NCBI GenBank assembly: GCA_964424375.1
Contig: CAYRIH010000005.1
Location: 1 to 51,251 of the forward strand
Length of the DNA: 51,251 nucleotides
Direction of reading: 5' to 3'
DNA from: CAYRIH01 sp964424375
Lineage (GTDB): Bacteria; Patescibacteriota; Kazan-3B-28; UBA10110
Below the pieces are notes generated by a model, which saw only the letters and a program-made list of their open reading frames with translations, was not told where the DNA came from and made no database searches. Positions within the stretch are counted from its first letter, which is position 1. Every line of letters starts with the position of its first letter. Below, piece by piece: positions 15,495 to 25,890 of the stretch. Position numbers and translations under genes: made by a program.

Positions 15495-18400
15495 ATGTCT
15501 AGAAATTTTAAAAAAATGACTCGCGTTGTGTCCTGGTTTATGACTTTAGCCGTAGCAATGGCATTTGCCTTGCCGGTTGATGCAATTGAGTTTTTCTCAA
15601 CTCCTTTGCGTTACCAATGGGTAAGTCAATCGGGGACACTTTCTGCGGATGGTACAGCTCATGAGTACAATGTACAGGCTGGCGATACAGTCAGTATGAG
15701 CTTGACCATCAAAAATCGTTCTATCGACGCCGCAGCCAAAGTTATGTATGGTGTACCTCCTGGTGGAAATCTTCTTCCGGAAGAGGCGCCATATCGTGGA
15801 GCCCATGAATTAAGGGTTGGTGTTAAGAACGATGAAATTCTCAGTTGGGTTGATTCTTCTAGTTTCTATGAGAATCCTGACGGAGATAATAACCGCTTTG
15901 CGGTTTATAATGGCGTAGATGCCAATTATGGTGATAATTTAACTTTCACCTGGGATCTTAAGATTGCTGCCAGCGCAACTGATGGCGTCTATGATCTCTA
16001 TACTGGTTTGGTAAGAGAATTTGACGCTTGGGCTCGCCAAGTTAATGCTTCAGGTGCCTTATTAGGCAGTGGAGACATTTTCTGGAGGTTCAATGTTGGT
16101 GATGTATCAACACCTTCCATAACAGGTGCTTTGAATGTCAATGCTCTTTCCACAACGCCTCCTGCTAACTTGGTACCTAAAGGTGGTAATGCTAACTTTA
16201 CCAAGTTCAGTTTGACTGCAGCAGCTGGTACCACAGTTAAAATTACTAAATTATGGGTTACTCGTGACGGTCTCTCTACTGATGATGAAGTTGAGAATGT
16301 CAAAATTCTTGATGCTAATTTAATTCAGCACGGAGGTACCGCAGGTGGTTTCAATTCCAATCACAAGGCCCAGATTTACTTCTCACCGGCCTTGGAAATC
16401 ACCGGAACAATGGACTTTTACATTAGAGCTGGTTTTGACAGTACTAATGCGAGCGTAACCCACACAGCTAGATTAGGTGTTAAGGAAAACGCTGATATTG
16501 TGTCTGATGCTACTTCTGTAGCTGGTGCCCCAGTTTGGGGTAACTATATGACAGTTATTGATGTAACCATTGGCTCGTTAACTCTAAAGGAAGACGGATC
16601 AATGACTGATTCCACTCCGGATGTGGGTGACACCAATGTAATAGTCAATACCTTCAAGCTGGTGAATGACAGCAGTACAGAAAATATTGTGGTTGAGCAG
16701 ATTACAGTCAATAAATCTGGCTCGGCTGAAGCTAACGATACTGTCAATATCGAGCTTTGGGATGTAACTAATAATGTCTCTATTGGTGAGATGGCTAACT
16801 GGAATGCCAGCAGTAAAGCAGTATTCCCAGTGAATATCACTATCAACAAGGGTAAGACAATTCGTTACCGGATTCAGTTAGATATTGTTGATGGTTCCAG
16901 TTTGACTGCTAACGTCGACTTGGTAGATGGTTCGGATGTGCTGATCTTTGCCAAGGGTCTGATATACGGTTACTATATTACCCCGGCTTGTGTTGCCGCT
17001 ACGGACTGGACACTTGATTCCGGTACTGGTGGTACTAATAATAAAGGTCAAGGTGATAAGAACCAGACCATTAATGCCGGTACTATTACAATTAGTAAAA
17101 GTGCTAGTACTCCGGCGACTGGTAATATAGCTGTTGCTAGTGATATTAAACTTGCTACCTTCGACTTCGATATCCGTGGTGAGGAAATGCAGTTTACAGC
17201 TGTAGATATTGACTTCAAGCTGTCCGATGCGGGCGGCAGTACAGCGATTACCTATGCTGATTTGACTAATGCCGTTCTTTTGGATGCAGCTGGCAATATC
17301 TTAGCTGGTCCGGTTGATGGTGAGGCGGTAGTCTCTGACGATGGTACTTATGATGAAGGTACGTTTGATTTTAATGATACCTTCACTCTGTTGCCAGGTG
17401 TTCAGGAAGTCTCTATCACTACTGATCTCGGTACTGACTTTGAGGCTGATGACACCGTTCAAGTTACTATTGCCGTAGCGGCTGACGTAACTGCTAAAGG
17501 TTTGCAGACTGGTAATTCAATTACCCCGACTGTGACTGGTGCGACTGGTAACGAACAGACCATTAAAGCTGGCGCCGTAGTGATGCGGACATTAGCTAGC
17601 CCACCAGGTGGCAATGTGATTAAAGGTGCAACTGACTTGACTTGGGCAACCTTCTCCTTAGATGCTTCAGCATCTGGTGAGGATGTCTTGGTTTCGTCTA
17701 TTACTGTTGGTGATGATGTAGGTGCATCAGGCAACATGTCTAATCTGGATAACGCTGAATTATGGGCGGATCTGGATGGCAACGGCAGTTTTGAGACCAA
17801 AATCTCTGAGACTGAACAGCCGGATGGTGCAATAGGGGTTGATGATACTCATGCTTTTACCCTGACTGAGAGCGTCCGGATTGTTAAAGGTGGCTTTATT
17901 AAGTTCATCTTTATGGCCGATCTGGCCGCCGCCGCCATTGCTGGTGCTACAGCTACACACGCTTTCACCCTTGATGCTGCTACAGTAACTGGGGTAGGTA
18001 TTACTGCTACAGGTGCTGATACTGGCAGCGACATCACCGAAACGGATGATGATGCCTCTGGTGGCATACTGGTAGTGGCAGCTGTCGGTTCGGTTACAGT
18101 GGCTCTTGACGGCTCAACTCCATCGAAGTCAATTATGCTGGCTAATACTAGTAATAATGTACTAGCCAAGTTCAAACTGACAGCCCTGGACGAAGCCTTC
18201 ATAATGGATAAAGCTACAATACTCTTAGCTGATTGGGGTTCATCACTTAGTCAGTGGGATTCTATCAGCAAACTAACAATTGAGTATCCGAAGGAAGACG
18301 GCACTATTGCTACCAAAGATGTTTCACCAAGCACCGTCAGCGCGCTATTTGATAACATTGCTATGTACATTCCTAAGAATGACAGTGCGATATTGACGGT

Positions 18401-19343
18401 AAAGGCTGACTTCTTCCAGATTGCTACTCAATCAGCTGACTTCGGTGATCAGATTGAAATTGGCTTTGATGCTGATTCAACTGGTTTTAACTCGATTGGT
18501 CAGGACTCTGGTACAGCTGATACTGACTGTGGTAATGACACCACAGCCAAGACTCATGTCTTGCATAAGACATTAATTACCGTAACACCTGATAATGCTG
18601 GTCTTAGCTCAGTGTTGGTTCCTGGTTCAACAACTACCTTGTATCAGTTCAAAATAACAGCTGATAGTGCTGGTCCAGCTGCTCTTAAGCGGCTTACCTT
18701 CCAGGTTAACCTGGCAGATAACGGCACTACCACTTCTACTGTTGATCTCGGTGGTTTCACCATCGTTAAAGATGGCACTGATCTAACTGCCAGTGATGCT
18801 TCAATTGCCGGTGTCTCCGGTACTGCAGATAATACTTCAGATGTAGCTCGGGCCACAATGGAAGGCAAGGGGACTAATGATATCGAATCTGACGCTGACG
18901 GACAGGTAACCACCTGGGTCAACGTGATGTTTGGCGATACCCCAACTGCCGATACTGAAGAGACCATTGCCGCTGGTGATACTACTGTTTGGAAGTTCCG
19001 TGGAACTTTTGGCGCTGGCTTCTCAGCATCTGATGATGATAGCGTTACTATTGAGCTATTAGGTGATACTACATTGCCTGATGATGGTGCTTTCTATTTG
19101 GTCGACAATGATGCAACTGCATCTGAAGAGGCTATTGTTTTGCAAACAGAAGCTGGAGTTTCTGATCTAGCAGACATAGAGTTTATCTGGTCAGATATAT
19201 CTGGTTACGACTACACCAGTAACTTCATAATCCACAGTGCCAGCTTCACCAACAATAGCGTTACTGAAACATCATCTGGTGACTGGGCTAATGGTGCCTA
19301 CATCAAGAACTTCCCATTAGGCACTCACAGCTTAATTGCTTAA
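15495..19343 (+). CDS. Large S-layer-like surface protein
   Basis: 1282 aa. The signal peptide (about residues 1-30: basic MSRNFKKMTR, hydrophobic core, cleavage after PVDA) fixes the start. The mature chain is Gly, Thr, Asp, Ala and Ser-rich with few Cys and repeats a beta-sandwich unit of about 150 residues, seen in recurring phrases such as ASTPATGNIAVASDIKLATF, ASPPGGNVIKGATDLTWATF and the TTTLYQFKITADSAG region. There is no C-terminal anchor helix, so attachment must be through other surface polymers. Size, composition and the downstream glycosylation operon suggest an S-layer or major exoprotein. A strong hairpin follows. The gene is richer in G and C than its neighbours, as expected for high expression. 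Confidence 0.8.
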   Translation: MSRNFKKMTRVVSWFMTLAVAMAFALPVDAIEFFSTPLRYQWVSQSGTLSADGTAHEYNVQAGDTVSMSLTIKNRSIDAAAKVMYGVPPGGNLLPEEAPYRGAHELRVGVKNDEILSWVDSSSFYENPDGDNNRFAVYNGVDANYGDNLTFTWDLKIAASATDGVYDLYTGLVREFDAWARQVNASGALLGSGDIFWRFNVGDVSTPSITGALNVNALSTTPPANLVPKGGNANFTKFSLTAAAGTTVKITKLWVTRDGLSTDDEVENVKILDANLIQHGGTAGGFNSNHKAQIYFSPALEITGTMDFYIRAGFDSTNASVTHTARLGVKENADIVSDATSVAGAPVWGNYMTVIDVTIGSLTLKEDGSMTDSTPDVGDTNVIVNTFKLVNDSSTENIVVEQITVNKSGSAEANDTVNIELWDVTNNVSIGEMANWNASSKAVFPVNITINKGKTIRYRIQLDIVDGSSLTANVDLVDGSDVLIFAKGLIYGYYITPACVAATDWTLDSGTGGTNNKGQGDKNQTINAGTITISKSASTPATGNIAVASDIKLATFDFDIRGEEMQFTAVDIDFKLSDAGGSTAITYADLTNAVLLDAAGNILAGPVDGEAVVSDDGTYDEGTFDFNDTFTLLPGVQEVSITTDLGTDFEADDTVQVTIAVAADVTAKGLQTGNSITPTVTGATGNEQTIKAGAVVMRTLASPPGGNVIKGATDLTWATFSLDASASGEDVLVSSITVGDDVGASGNMSNLDNAELWADLDGNGSFETKISETEQPDGAIGVDDTHAFTLTESVRIVKGGFIKFIFMADLAAAAIAGATATHAFTLDAATVTGVGITATGADTGSDITETDDDASGGILVVAAVGSVTVALDGSTPSKSIMLANTSNNVLAKFKLTALDEAFIMDKATILLADWGSSLSQWDSISKLTIEYPKEDGTIATKDVSPSTVSALFDNIAMYIPKNDSAILTVKADFFQIATQSADFGDQIEIGFDADSTGFNSIGQDSGTADTDCGNDTTAKTHVLHKTLITVTPDNAGLSSVLVPGSTTTLYQFKITADSAGPAALKRLTFQVNLADNGTTTSTVDLGGFTIVKDGTDLTASDASIAGVSGTADNTSDVARATMEGKGTNDIESDADGQVTTWVNVMFGDTPTADTEETIAAGDTTVWKFRGTFGAGFSASDDDSVTIELLGDTTLPDDGAFYLVDNDATASEEAIVLQTEAGVSDLADIEFIWSDISGYDYTSNFIIHSASFTNNSVTETSSGDWANGAYIKNFPLGTHSLIA

Positions 19344-19369
19344 TTCTGATTTTCTAGAAATTCTCTCAG

Positions 19370-19389
19370 GGGGCTCAAGTTTGAGCCCC
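19370..19389 (+). terminator. Terminator-like hairpin after the S-layer gene
   Basis: GGGGCTCAA pairs with TTGAGCCCC, loop GT, 9 bp perfect. It is followed by TTGAGT, which may be the -35 of the next gene (19 bp to TAGAAT), so there is no long U-tract. Confidence 0.65.
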
Positions 19390-19426
19390 TTGAGTATTGG
19401 GGAGTAAATTAGGTTAGAATATAAAT

Positions 19427-19996
19427 ATGAAGAATATAAAGGATAAGATAAAAGCCTTATTTAGCCACAAAACAACATCCCTAGCTCTGATTGGGATTTT
19501 GATTATTATTGGAATAGGAGTAGTTTTGATACTTACTAAAGCGAATGATTCCAGTATTATGTTGCCAGATTATCAGACATCATCTGCTACTTCTGTGGCT
19601 ATGGAGTTATATTCAGCAGGCAAGCTGAGGGAAGCTGAGGCTGAGTATCGCGAAATCGTGGCCAGTAATCCTAGAGATTTTGTAGCCTGGAATGGCTTGG
19701 GCAATACTCTTAGAGACCTCAAAGATGCTGTTGGGGCCGAGGAGGCCTATCTACGAGTAATCAATATTAAACCCAGGTTTGAATTTGTTTATCGTAATTT
19801 ATTAACGTTATATCTAATGTGGCCGAAGTCAGAGGAAATACCAGCCAAGCTGACCGACTTTGATCCATTAATTACCAAAGGCTTAGCGGCTAATAGAACC
19901 TCTGTTCAGATTATTGGTGCGGCCATCAAATATTATCAACAACAAGGTAATACAAATAAAGTGCAGGAACTGGAGCAACAGCTCTCTGCCCAGTAG
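19427..19996 (+). CDS. Membrane-anchored TPR protein
   Basis: 189 aa. A basic N-terminus and one membrane helix (about 18-38, LALIGILIIIGIGVVLIL) are followed by TPR repeats (about 58-125, with AEAEYREIVASNPRDFVAWNGLGNTL). TPRs mediate protein contacts, here probably in a surface assembly or glycosylation complex. TAGAAT lies 6 nt before the ATG (probably leaderless). It is first of four co-directional genes with the polymerase/ligase at 20629. It is homologous to the TPR protein at 43631 (shared pattern WPxxEE after the last repeat). Confidence 0.8.
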   Translation: MKNIKDKIKALFSHKTTSLALIGILIIIGIGVVLILTKANDSSIMLPDYQTSSATSVAMELYSAGKLREAEAEYREIVASNPRDFVAWNGLGNTLRDLKDAVGAEEAYLRVINIKPRFEFVYRNLLTLYLMWPKSEEIPAKLTDFDPLITKGLAANRTSVQIIGAAIKYYQQQGNTNKVQELEQQLSAQ

Positions 19997-20014
19997 TTAA
20001 ACAAGGTTGCAATT

Positions 20015-20632
20015 ATGATTAATAGATTAGTTAAATTATGTCACTTTTATATAAAGTCATTGGTACGACGGTTTAAGGTGTGGCAGCTTGCTGCTATTAT
20101 TACCGCCATTATAGTGACTGTGGCGCTATCGCCAGGTTTGTTGCGGGCTATACCTGGATATTTTATCCCTTTGGGGCAATTATCCCGTATGGCTGGTCTG
20201 GCGCGGCAGGAGGGAGATAATCGTACTGCCTTGCGCTTGTATCAAACTATTTCTAATCGTGCTTCAGAGATGGATTTCAGCTCCAACTACGAATTAGGCA
20301 ATCTCTATAGCAAAATGGGCAAATGGAATTTAGCCGAGCGCTATTATCTGAAAGCTGCATCTAACCCAGCAGCTCCTGGGTCTGTATTTTATCAACTAAG
20401 CGATCTTTATCTTAAACATTTACCAAATAAGGGAGATAGATTTGTGGCGTTAATATTTGCCAAAATGGAGGATGAAAGAAAAGGGGATTCTGGCTTAGCA
20501 GTGATATTGGCTGCATATTATCGCGAATTGGGTGATAAGAAAAATGCTCTGCTCTGGTTTAAACAGGCAGCCAGCCTAGAACCTGATGATGCAGAGATTA
20601 ATAGCGCTATTGAAGAACTGGAAGCAAAATGA
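20015..20632 (+). CDS. Membrane-anchored TPR protein
   Basis: 205 aa. One membrane helix at about 25-46 (AAIITAIIVTVALSPGLL), then TPR units (GDNRTALRLYQTI, KWNLAERYYLKAASNP, GDKKNALLWFKQAASLEPDD). It starts 18 nt after the previous TPR gene and its stop overlaps the next start by 4 nt, so it is translated with the O-antigen ligase-like gene. It probably scaffolds that enzyme; no catalytic motif is present. Confidence 0.78.
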   Translation: MINRLVKLCHFYIKSLVRRFKVWQLAAIITAIIVTVALSPGLLRAIPGYFIPLGQLSRMAGLARQEGDNRTALRLYQTISNRASEMDFSSNYELGNLYSKMGKWNLAERYYLKAASNPAAPGSVFYQLSDLYLKHLPNKGDRFVALIFAKMEDERKGDSGLAVILAAYYRELGDKKNALLWFKQAASLEPDDAEINSAIEELEAK

Positions 20633-22872
20633 AGTGGTTAGATTTTTTACGCATTACCGACGGCAATTGGATTACTAATCTAGCGCTGTGGGTAATTTTA
20701 CTGTTGCCCATAATTGTCTATGCTGATATTGCCTATCCTTTTGAATTCGGCCGATTTCTGATGTTTATGTTCGTATTGCCAGTGCTGTTCTTTGGAATCC
20801 TGATTGAGCGGCGCTGGCAAGCTACGCGGGCATGGTGGCGCTCGCCATTGCTGTGGCTGACTTTGTTATGGTTAGCAGTATGCTGGCTATCTGCCATATT
20901 TGGTGTTAATTTCTACCGCAGCTTTTGGGGGTCAGTAAGTCGAAGCACTAGCTTACTGTGTGTTAGTGGTTTGGCGGTTTTGTTTGTTTCACTTCTTATG
21001 GTGATACGTCGAATGGAGCATTGGCTAAAAATCTTGGCGATTATGAGCTGGGTTGGGGGCATATCAGCTGCTGTTGCTGTTTTACAAAAGCTGGGTATTA
21101 CCTTGATCTATCGCATGTCGATTGGAGAACGAATCGGTGGGCTGATTGGGAATCCCATTTTCTTCGGCATGTTTTTACTGCTTACTTTTTTCCTGGCAGT
21201 GTATTTCTTTTTACGAGGGCGAGGATGGGTGCGCTGGCTGTCATTAGTTAATATATTATTGCAGGCAACAGCCATTATACTGACAGCCTCTCGAGGTCCA
21301 TTTTTAGGCTGGATAGTTGGATTGCTAATCTTTGGGTTGGGTTGGTTGTATCTAAAACAACCATCAAAAAAACAGTTATGGGGAATAGGTGGGTTAATTG
21401 TGTTATTTGGAGTTGTGGCAGGAGGAATGTTGACATGGTTACCGATGGGACAGCGTCTTCTCCAAATTGGATTGAATAATATTACTGTTCAAACTCGTTT
21501 ACTGACATGGAGTATTAGCTGGCAGGCCTTTTTAGCGCGTCCATGGCTGGGATATGGGTGGGAAAATGTGGAAAACGCTTTTAATAAATTTTATCAATCA
21601 GGCTTGGATGTTTTTGGTATAGGGCAGACTATTGTAGATAGAGCTCATAATTTTTTCTTTGATCAATTGCTTATCAATGGGGCGGTAGGGGCAGTAATAA
21701 TGCTAATTTGGATTGTTGTTTGTATGGTTCTTTTAATTCGCCGGCTGGCTAGCGATGCTCGACAAACGAACAACCACTCAATTTTAGTTTTGACTTTACT
21801 AGCTACTGGCGGGGCCTATTTGGTATCGCAGTTCACCGCTTTTGATGTAGTGATGACTTTGTTGTATGGGTTCCTTCTCTTGGGTGTTACTGTTTTTCTT
21901 ACCTCACCGTCATTAATACAACCAGTCAATATTCATTGGCTTAGATTGTTCCCTCTTATTTTAATACTACCAATTCTTTTGTTAGATATTCGCTATTTGG
22001 CTCCGGCTTTCCCGGCTGCAAAGTATAGCATATTAGGTGATCGAGCTTATAAGACAGGACATTACTCTGTGGCTGCGCAGTCATATAATCGTGCCCAGCA
22101 CTATCCTAATCCATATCTTTATTTTCTATTAATAAAGTTTCCTAGTTTTAGCCGAGTATATGCCATTAATTTAATTAATCAACAAGAGTATGCTCTTGCA
22201 GAAGGCTACATCCATAATGGATTAGGCGTATTAGATAAGATTATACAGGTGAGTCCTGATAATCCAGGCCGTTTGCTAGAGAAACCTATCTCATATATGC
22301 TGCTATTTTTCATTCACACTGACCAGCCTCAGTATTTAGAAAGGGCCAGAACAGAATTTGATAGCTTAATTAAGGCTAATCCAAATCGAGGGTATCTTTA
22401 TCTAAACTGGACACGAGTGCTAATGGATTTTGATTTATTTGACGAAGCCTATGCGTCACTTAATCGGGCGGCTAATATGACTTCTCCTCCGCGAGAACTA
22501 GAATTTTGGCGTGCCATACTTGGAATACGATCTGGGTGGGCTAGTTCAGCAGAGATTTTGGCAGACCTGCGGCAGGCGACTAATCGGACCATCGAGTTGA
22601 CGACCGGTGACCAGCCTTCGCTAAAGTTAGCAGTTAATTATCTGATTGGAGCGGGAGATTTATTAACAGCCGAGTATTACCAGGCAGAAATCGTAGATAT
22701 TGTTAGAGTAGTTTCTGAGGCGGTAACTGAAAGAGTGGCCCTCGCCACCATCTATGCTAATTTAGGCAAGTTTGATTTGGCAGAAGAGCAGGCTCGTGAA
22801 GTACTCAAGCTTGATCCTAAGCAAGCGGAAGTAGTTGAAGAATTTTTGCAAAGCATTGGCCGATCGCTTTAA
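20629..22872 (+). CDS. O-antigen ligase/polymerase-like (Wzy_C) membrane protein with TPR tail
   Basis: 747 aa. About twelve membrane helices fill residues 1-455. The Wzy_C region is recognised by TASRGPFLGWIVG and, further on, TRLLTWSISWQAFLARPWLGYGWENVENAF, which carries the conserved Arg and G-x-G features of WaaL, Wzy and PglL-type enzymes. Residues 480-745 are TPR-like, as in many bacterial members. Such enzymes join lipid-linked glycans to each other or to protein at the outer membrane face. Its position after the S-layer gene suggests transfer to S-layer or surface polymer; whether it acts as polymerase or ligase cannot be told. Confidence 0.85.
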   Translation: MKWLDFLRITDGNWITNLALWVILLLPIIVYADIAYPFEFGRFLMFMFVLPVLFFGILIERRWQATRAWWRSPLLWLTLLWLAVCWLSAIFGVNFYRSFWGSVSRSTSLLCVSGLAVLFVSLLMVIRRMEHWLKILAIMSWVGGISAAVAVLQKLGITLIYRMSIGERIGGLIGNPIFFGMFLLLTFFLAVYFFLRGRGWVRWLSLVNILLQATAIILTASRGPFLGWIVGLLIFGLGWLYLKQPSKKQLWGIGGLIVLFGVVAGGMLTWLPMGQRLLQIGLNNITVQTRLLTWSISWQAFLARPWLGYGWENVENAFNKFYQSGLDVFGIGQTIVDRAHNFFFDQLLINGAVGAVIMLIWIVVCMVLLIRRLASDARQTNNHSILVLTLLATGGAYLVSQFTAFDVVMTLLYGFLLLGVTVFLTSPSLIQPVNIHWLRLFPLILILPILLLDIRYLAPAFPAAKYSILGDRAYKTGHYSVAAQSYNRAQHYPNPYLYFLLIKFPSFSRVYAINLINQQEYALAEGYIHNGLGVLDKIIQVSPDNPGRLLEKPISYMLLFFIHTDQPQYLERARTEFDSLIKANPNRGYLYLNWTRVLMDFDLFDEAYASLNRAANMTSPPRELEFWRAILGIRSGWASSAEILADLRQATNRTIELTTGDQPSLKLAVNYLIGAGDLLTAEYYQAEIVDIVRVVSEAVTERVALATIYANLGKFDLAEEQAREVLKLDPKQAEVVEEFLQSIGRSL

Positions 22873-22897
22873 CAATATATTATTGTATAATAAGAGT

Positions 22898-23500
22898 ATG
22901 ATAACTAAAACTAAGCCACCACATTTCTCTTGGCAGTTTGACTGGCTGCAAATTACTGCAGTAGCATTAGTAATAATTTTAGCTATTTTAATTGATGGGA
23001 ACCTAGTCTATCGTGATTTAAAAGCTCAGGATGTTGTCGGAACCATACCTATAGTGATAGGAGAGTTACCAGATACTCAGCCTCAACAGATATTCCAGCA
23101 GAAGTATCAGCGAATAGCCCAGTTTAAGATAACAACTGAGAGCACAGACCCAGTTTCAATTACTGGCTTAACTTTTTCTGGTCGAGGGACTTTATCTTAT
23201 CAGATTATTATGTTGTTGGGTCGTTACCGATTGGTGGCAGACTGCGAAGAGGTAGAATTAGGTCGAGGCATTACTTGGTTATATCAAGATGGCGACTACC
23301 TTGCTCAGTCAGTTGATTTTATTCAACCTTTTAATCTAGATATACTGCACCCTCTTATAGTAGATGTGTCTACTGATTTCATTGGTCAATACAATGAAAC
23401 TTTTGGAATCTCACTTATTGATATTCTAACTTCTGAGCCTGTGGAATTGCATGGCCTTCCTGTGGTAGCCAAGTTGTTTGAGGTTAAAGAACGCTGGTAG
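22898..23500 (+). CDS. Single-pass membrane protein of unknown function
   Basis: 200 aa. TATAAT ends 6 nt before ATG 22898, so this leaderless start is preferred over an in-frame ATG at 22835 inside the ligase gene. A membrane helix (about 19-37, TAVALVIILAILIDGNLVY) is followed by a 160-residue beta-rich outer domain with a single Cys. No family recognised. It lies at the end of the TPR/ligase gene run. Confidence 0.65.
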   Translation: MITKTKPPHFSWQFDWLQITAVALVIILAILIDGNLVYRDLKAQDVVGTIPIVIGELPDTQPQQIFQQKYQRIAQFKITTESTDPVSITGLTFSGRGTLSYQIIMLLGRYRLVADCEEVELGRGITWLYQDGDYLAQSVDFIQPFNLDILHPLIVDVSTDFIGQYNETFGISLIDILTSEPVELHGLPVVAKLFEVKERW

Positions 23501-23585
23501 TATTGATCTAATTTGGATATGATATTGGCTTCCAGAGCTGATTTTTGCACTAGACGCAACTTGTTTTAGGTGGTATTTTAGACAT

Positions 23586-24527
23586 ATGAAAGTTTTAGTT
23601 GTTGGAGGAGCCGGATATATTGGGGGTGCAGTAACAGATCTCTTGATTCAAAAAGGAATTTGTTTTACTGTATATGACAATCTTCTTTATGAGCGGCAGT
23701 ATCTCAAGCCGGTGGATTTTGTTTACGGAGATATTAGAGACAAAAAAAAATTGCTCCAGATTTTGTCTAATTTCACTCATGTTATTTGGTTAGCAGCGAT
23801 TGTGGGAGACGGAGCTTGCGCAATAGATCCGCCCACTACCGTGGCGGTCAATCAAGATGCAGTAAAATGGCTGGCTGACAATTTTGATGGCCGGATTGTA
23901 TTTCTTTCTACTTGTTCAGTCTATGGTCAAAGTGATGAATGGCTGGACGAAAATTCTGAGATCAAACCCCTATCTCTATATGCTCAAACTAAGCTTGAAG
24001 CCGAGAAATATTTGAGTAATAAAAATTCCATTTTGTTCCGTCTTGGCACAGCCTATGGATTGTCAGATATCTATTCTCGCATTAGGCTTGATTTAGCCGT
24101 GAATTATATGACTATGGATGCTGTTAAAAATGGGTCCCTTACGATATTCGGCGGAAATCAATGGCGTCCCTTCATCCATGTTAAAGATATAGCTAGGTAT
24201 GTGGTGGAAAGTCTGGACAAAGAGTGGACAGGAATTTATAATTTGGCGACATCAAATTTACAGATTAACGAATTGGCTAAGCTGATTTCAGAAGAAACTG
24301 GTTGTAAGATAAATTATGCTGAAAGGCAATTTGCTGATCCTCGTAATTATCATGTTCATACTGATAAAGCAAAAAAAATAGGGTTGTTGCAATCAACTAC
24401 TCAATACGATATTAAATATGGTGTTATTGAGATTGCCCGGCTGGTTAAATCTGGTAGAATAAAAAATTTAAATAGTAGTATATATTATAACGAAAGACAT
24501 ATAAGTAATAAGATTAGAAATGAATAA
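23586..24527 (+). CDS. NAD-dependent sugar-nucleotide epimerase/dehydratase (SDR)
   Basis: 313 aa extended short-chain dehydrogenase. The NAD-binding GGAGYIGG is at residues 7-14, an active-site Ser region is in FLSTCSVYG, and YAQTK supplies the Tyr and Lys. GalE/WcaG-like; the sugar substrate cannot be assigned. TATTTT lies 6 nt before the ATG. It overlaps the next gene by 8 nt, starting a four-gene nucleotide-sugar block. Confidence 0.88.
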   Translation: MKVLVVGGAGYIGGAVTDLLIQKGICFTVYDNLLYERQYLKPVDFVYGDIRDKKKLLQILSNFTHVIWLAAIVGDGACAIDPPTTVAVNQDAVKWLADNFDGRIVFLSTCSVYGQSDEWLDENSEIKPLSLYAQTKLEAEKYLSNKNSILFRLGTAYGLSDIYSRIRLDLAVNYMTMDAVKNGSLTIFGGNQWRPFIHVKDIARYVVESLDKEWTGIYNLATSNLQINELAKLISEETGCKINYAERQFADPRNYHVHTDKAKKIGLLQSTTQYDIKYGVIEIARLVKSGRIKNLNSSIYYNERHISNKIRNE

Positions 24528-24975
24528 CTCGTCTAACCCACAATTATTAAAGGGAGGACTAGCCGTTGATGATAGAGGTCAAGTAACCTTTGTTAATGAT
24601 TTCGATTTTAAGGATGTAAAGCGTTGCTATATGGTAGAGAATTTTTCTATTAATACAATTCGAGCTTGGCATGGTCACCAAAAAGAGGGTAAATATGTAT
24701 TTGTTGTTTCAGGTTCTGCTATTGTTGCGGCTGTTAAAATGGATAATTTAGAAACTCCAGATAAGAACAATGAAGTTAATAGATTTATATTATCTGACAG
24801 ACAACCATCAATTTTATATATTCCAGCTGGCTATGCTAATGGTTTTAAATCATTAGAAGCAGATACAAAGATTATATTTTTCTCTACATCGTCACTGGAA
24901 GAATCAAAAGGGGATGATTATCGTTTTCCTGTTGATTATTGGGGAAATGATGTTTGGTCAGTAGAAAATCGCTAG
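24520..24975 (+). CDS. RmlC-like cupin, dTDP-sugar 3,5-epimerase family
   Basis: 151 aa. RGQVTFVNDFDF, then IRAWHGHQKEGKYVFVVSGSA and LYIPAGYANGFKSL, follow the RmlC family order; the His in WHGH and the Tyr in GYANGF match the usual active-site positions. It is shorter than standard RmlC (about 180 aa). It lies between the SDR and the RmlD-like reductase, so it probably epimerises a 4-keto sugar intermediate. Confidence 0.8.
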   Translation: MNNSSNPQLLKGGLAVDDRGQVTFVNDFDFKDVKRCYMVENFSINTIRAWHGHQKEGKYVFVVSGSAIVAAVKMDNLETPDKNNEVNRFILSDRQPSILYIPAGYANGFKSLEADTKIIFFSTSSLEESKGDDYRFPVDYWGNDVWSVENR

Positions 24976-24984
24976 GTCGTTATT

Positions 24985-25890
24985 ATGAATCAATCAAAGC
25001 AAAAAATAGCTATTTTAGGCGTTACTGGAATGTTGGGTAGTGCTGTTTATGATGTCTTGAAAAATAAATATGATTTGATTATTACATATCGATGTGATGA
25101 AAAGTTGGAGAAGTTATATAAAGAATATGGCGAATCTGATTCTGTGCAAACTGTCCAGATAGATTTTAAGGGCTTATACCAAGACTATCTGAATGGTTTT
25201 CAAGGTAAGCTCATCGGTCCCCACACACAAAAGTTTCTTGATTCCATTAAGGATTGTGATTGGGTCATTAATGCTGTGGGAGTAATTAAACCCCATTCTC
25301 TCAAGGATCCGGCCATGACTATGTTTATCAATGGAGCCTTGCCACATATTTTAAGCACTACTTTTGGCCCAAAATTAATCCATATCGCTACAGACTGTGT
25401 ATATGATGGGACTGAAGGGGCACCATACAATGAGAATGCGTCCGAGCGACCAATAGATTTATACGGTTTATCTAAATTACTTGGAGAACCGGAAGGCTCA
25501 TTAGTACTTAGGACTTCTATTATCGGCCCAGAATTGGGAGATGGCGCGCCTGGAGGTCTGCTTGGCTGGTTTTTAAGTCAAGAAGGGCAGCAAACCAAAG
25601 GCTTTACCAATCATCTATGGAATGGAATTACTACTAAAGAGTTTGGCAAAATTTGTGACAAAATAATTATTGGAACTGTAGCACATCCCGGGTCTGGGAT
25701 TTATCACATTTTTTCAACCGATGTCACTAAATATGAAATGGTAACCAAATTCAAAGATAAATATGGAATTAATGTTGATATTGAACCGTTTGAGGCGCCA
25801 ATAGCAATTGATCGCCGACTATCTACTGTTCAAGGTTTTAACACTCAACTGCAGATTCCTTCATTTGAGCAGATGATTGAGGAGCTCTAA
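24985..25890 (+). CDS. RmlD-like NAD(P)-dependent sugar reductase
   Basis: 301 aa. The N-terminal ILGVTGMLGSAVY gives the Rossmann glycine motif at about 11-17. HIATDCVYDG and LYGLSKLLGE carry the SDR Thr/Tyr-x3-Lys active site. Close in plan to dTDP-4-dehydrorhamnose reductase and to the N-terminal part of WbjC/FnlB. Its stop overlaps the next ATG by one base (TAATG). Confidence 0.85.
   Translation: MNQSKQKIAILGVTGMLGSAVYDVLKNKYDLIITYRCDEKLEKLYKEYGESDSVQTVQIDFKGLYQDYLNGFQGKLIGPHTQKFLDSIKDCDWVINAVGVIKPHSLKDPAMTMFINGALPHILSTTFGPKLIHIATDCVYDGTEGAPYNENASERPIDLYGLSKLLGEPEGSLVLRTSIIGPELGDGAPGGLLGWFLSQEGQQTKGFTNHLWNGITTKEFGKICDKIIIGTVAHPGSGIYHIFSTDVTKYEMVTKFKDKYGINVDIEPFEAPIAIDRRLSTVQGFNTQLQIPSFEQMIEEL

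Noticed and set aside
15597..18967. Several antisense frames of 66-117 codons inside the S-layer gene
   Set aside because: They are shadows produced by its biased codon use; none has start signals or a domain.
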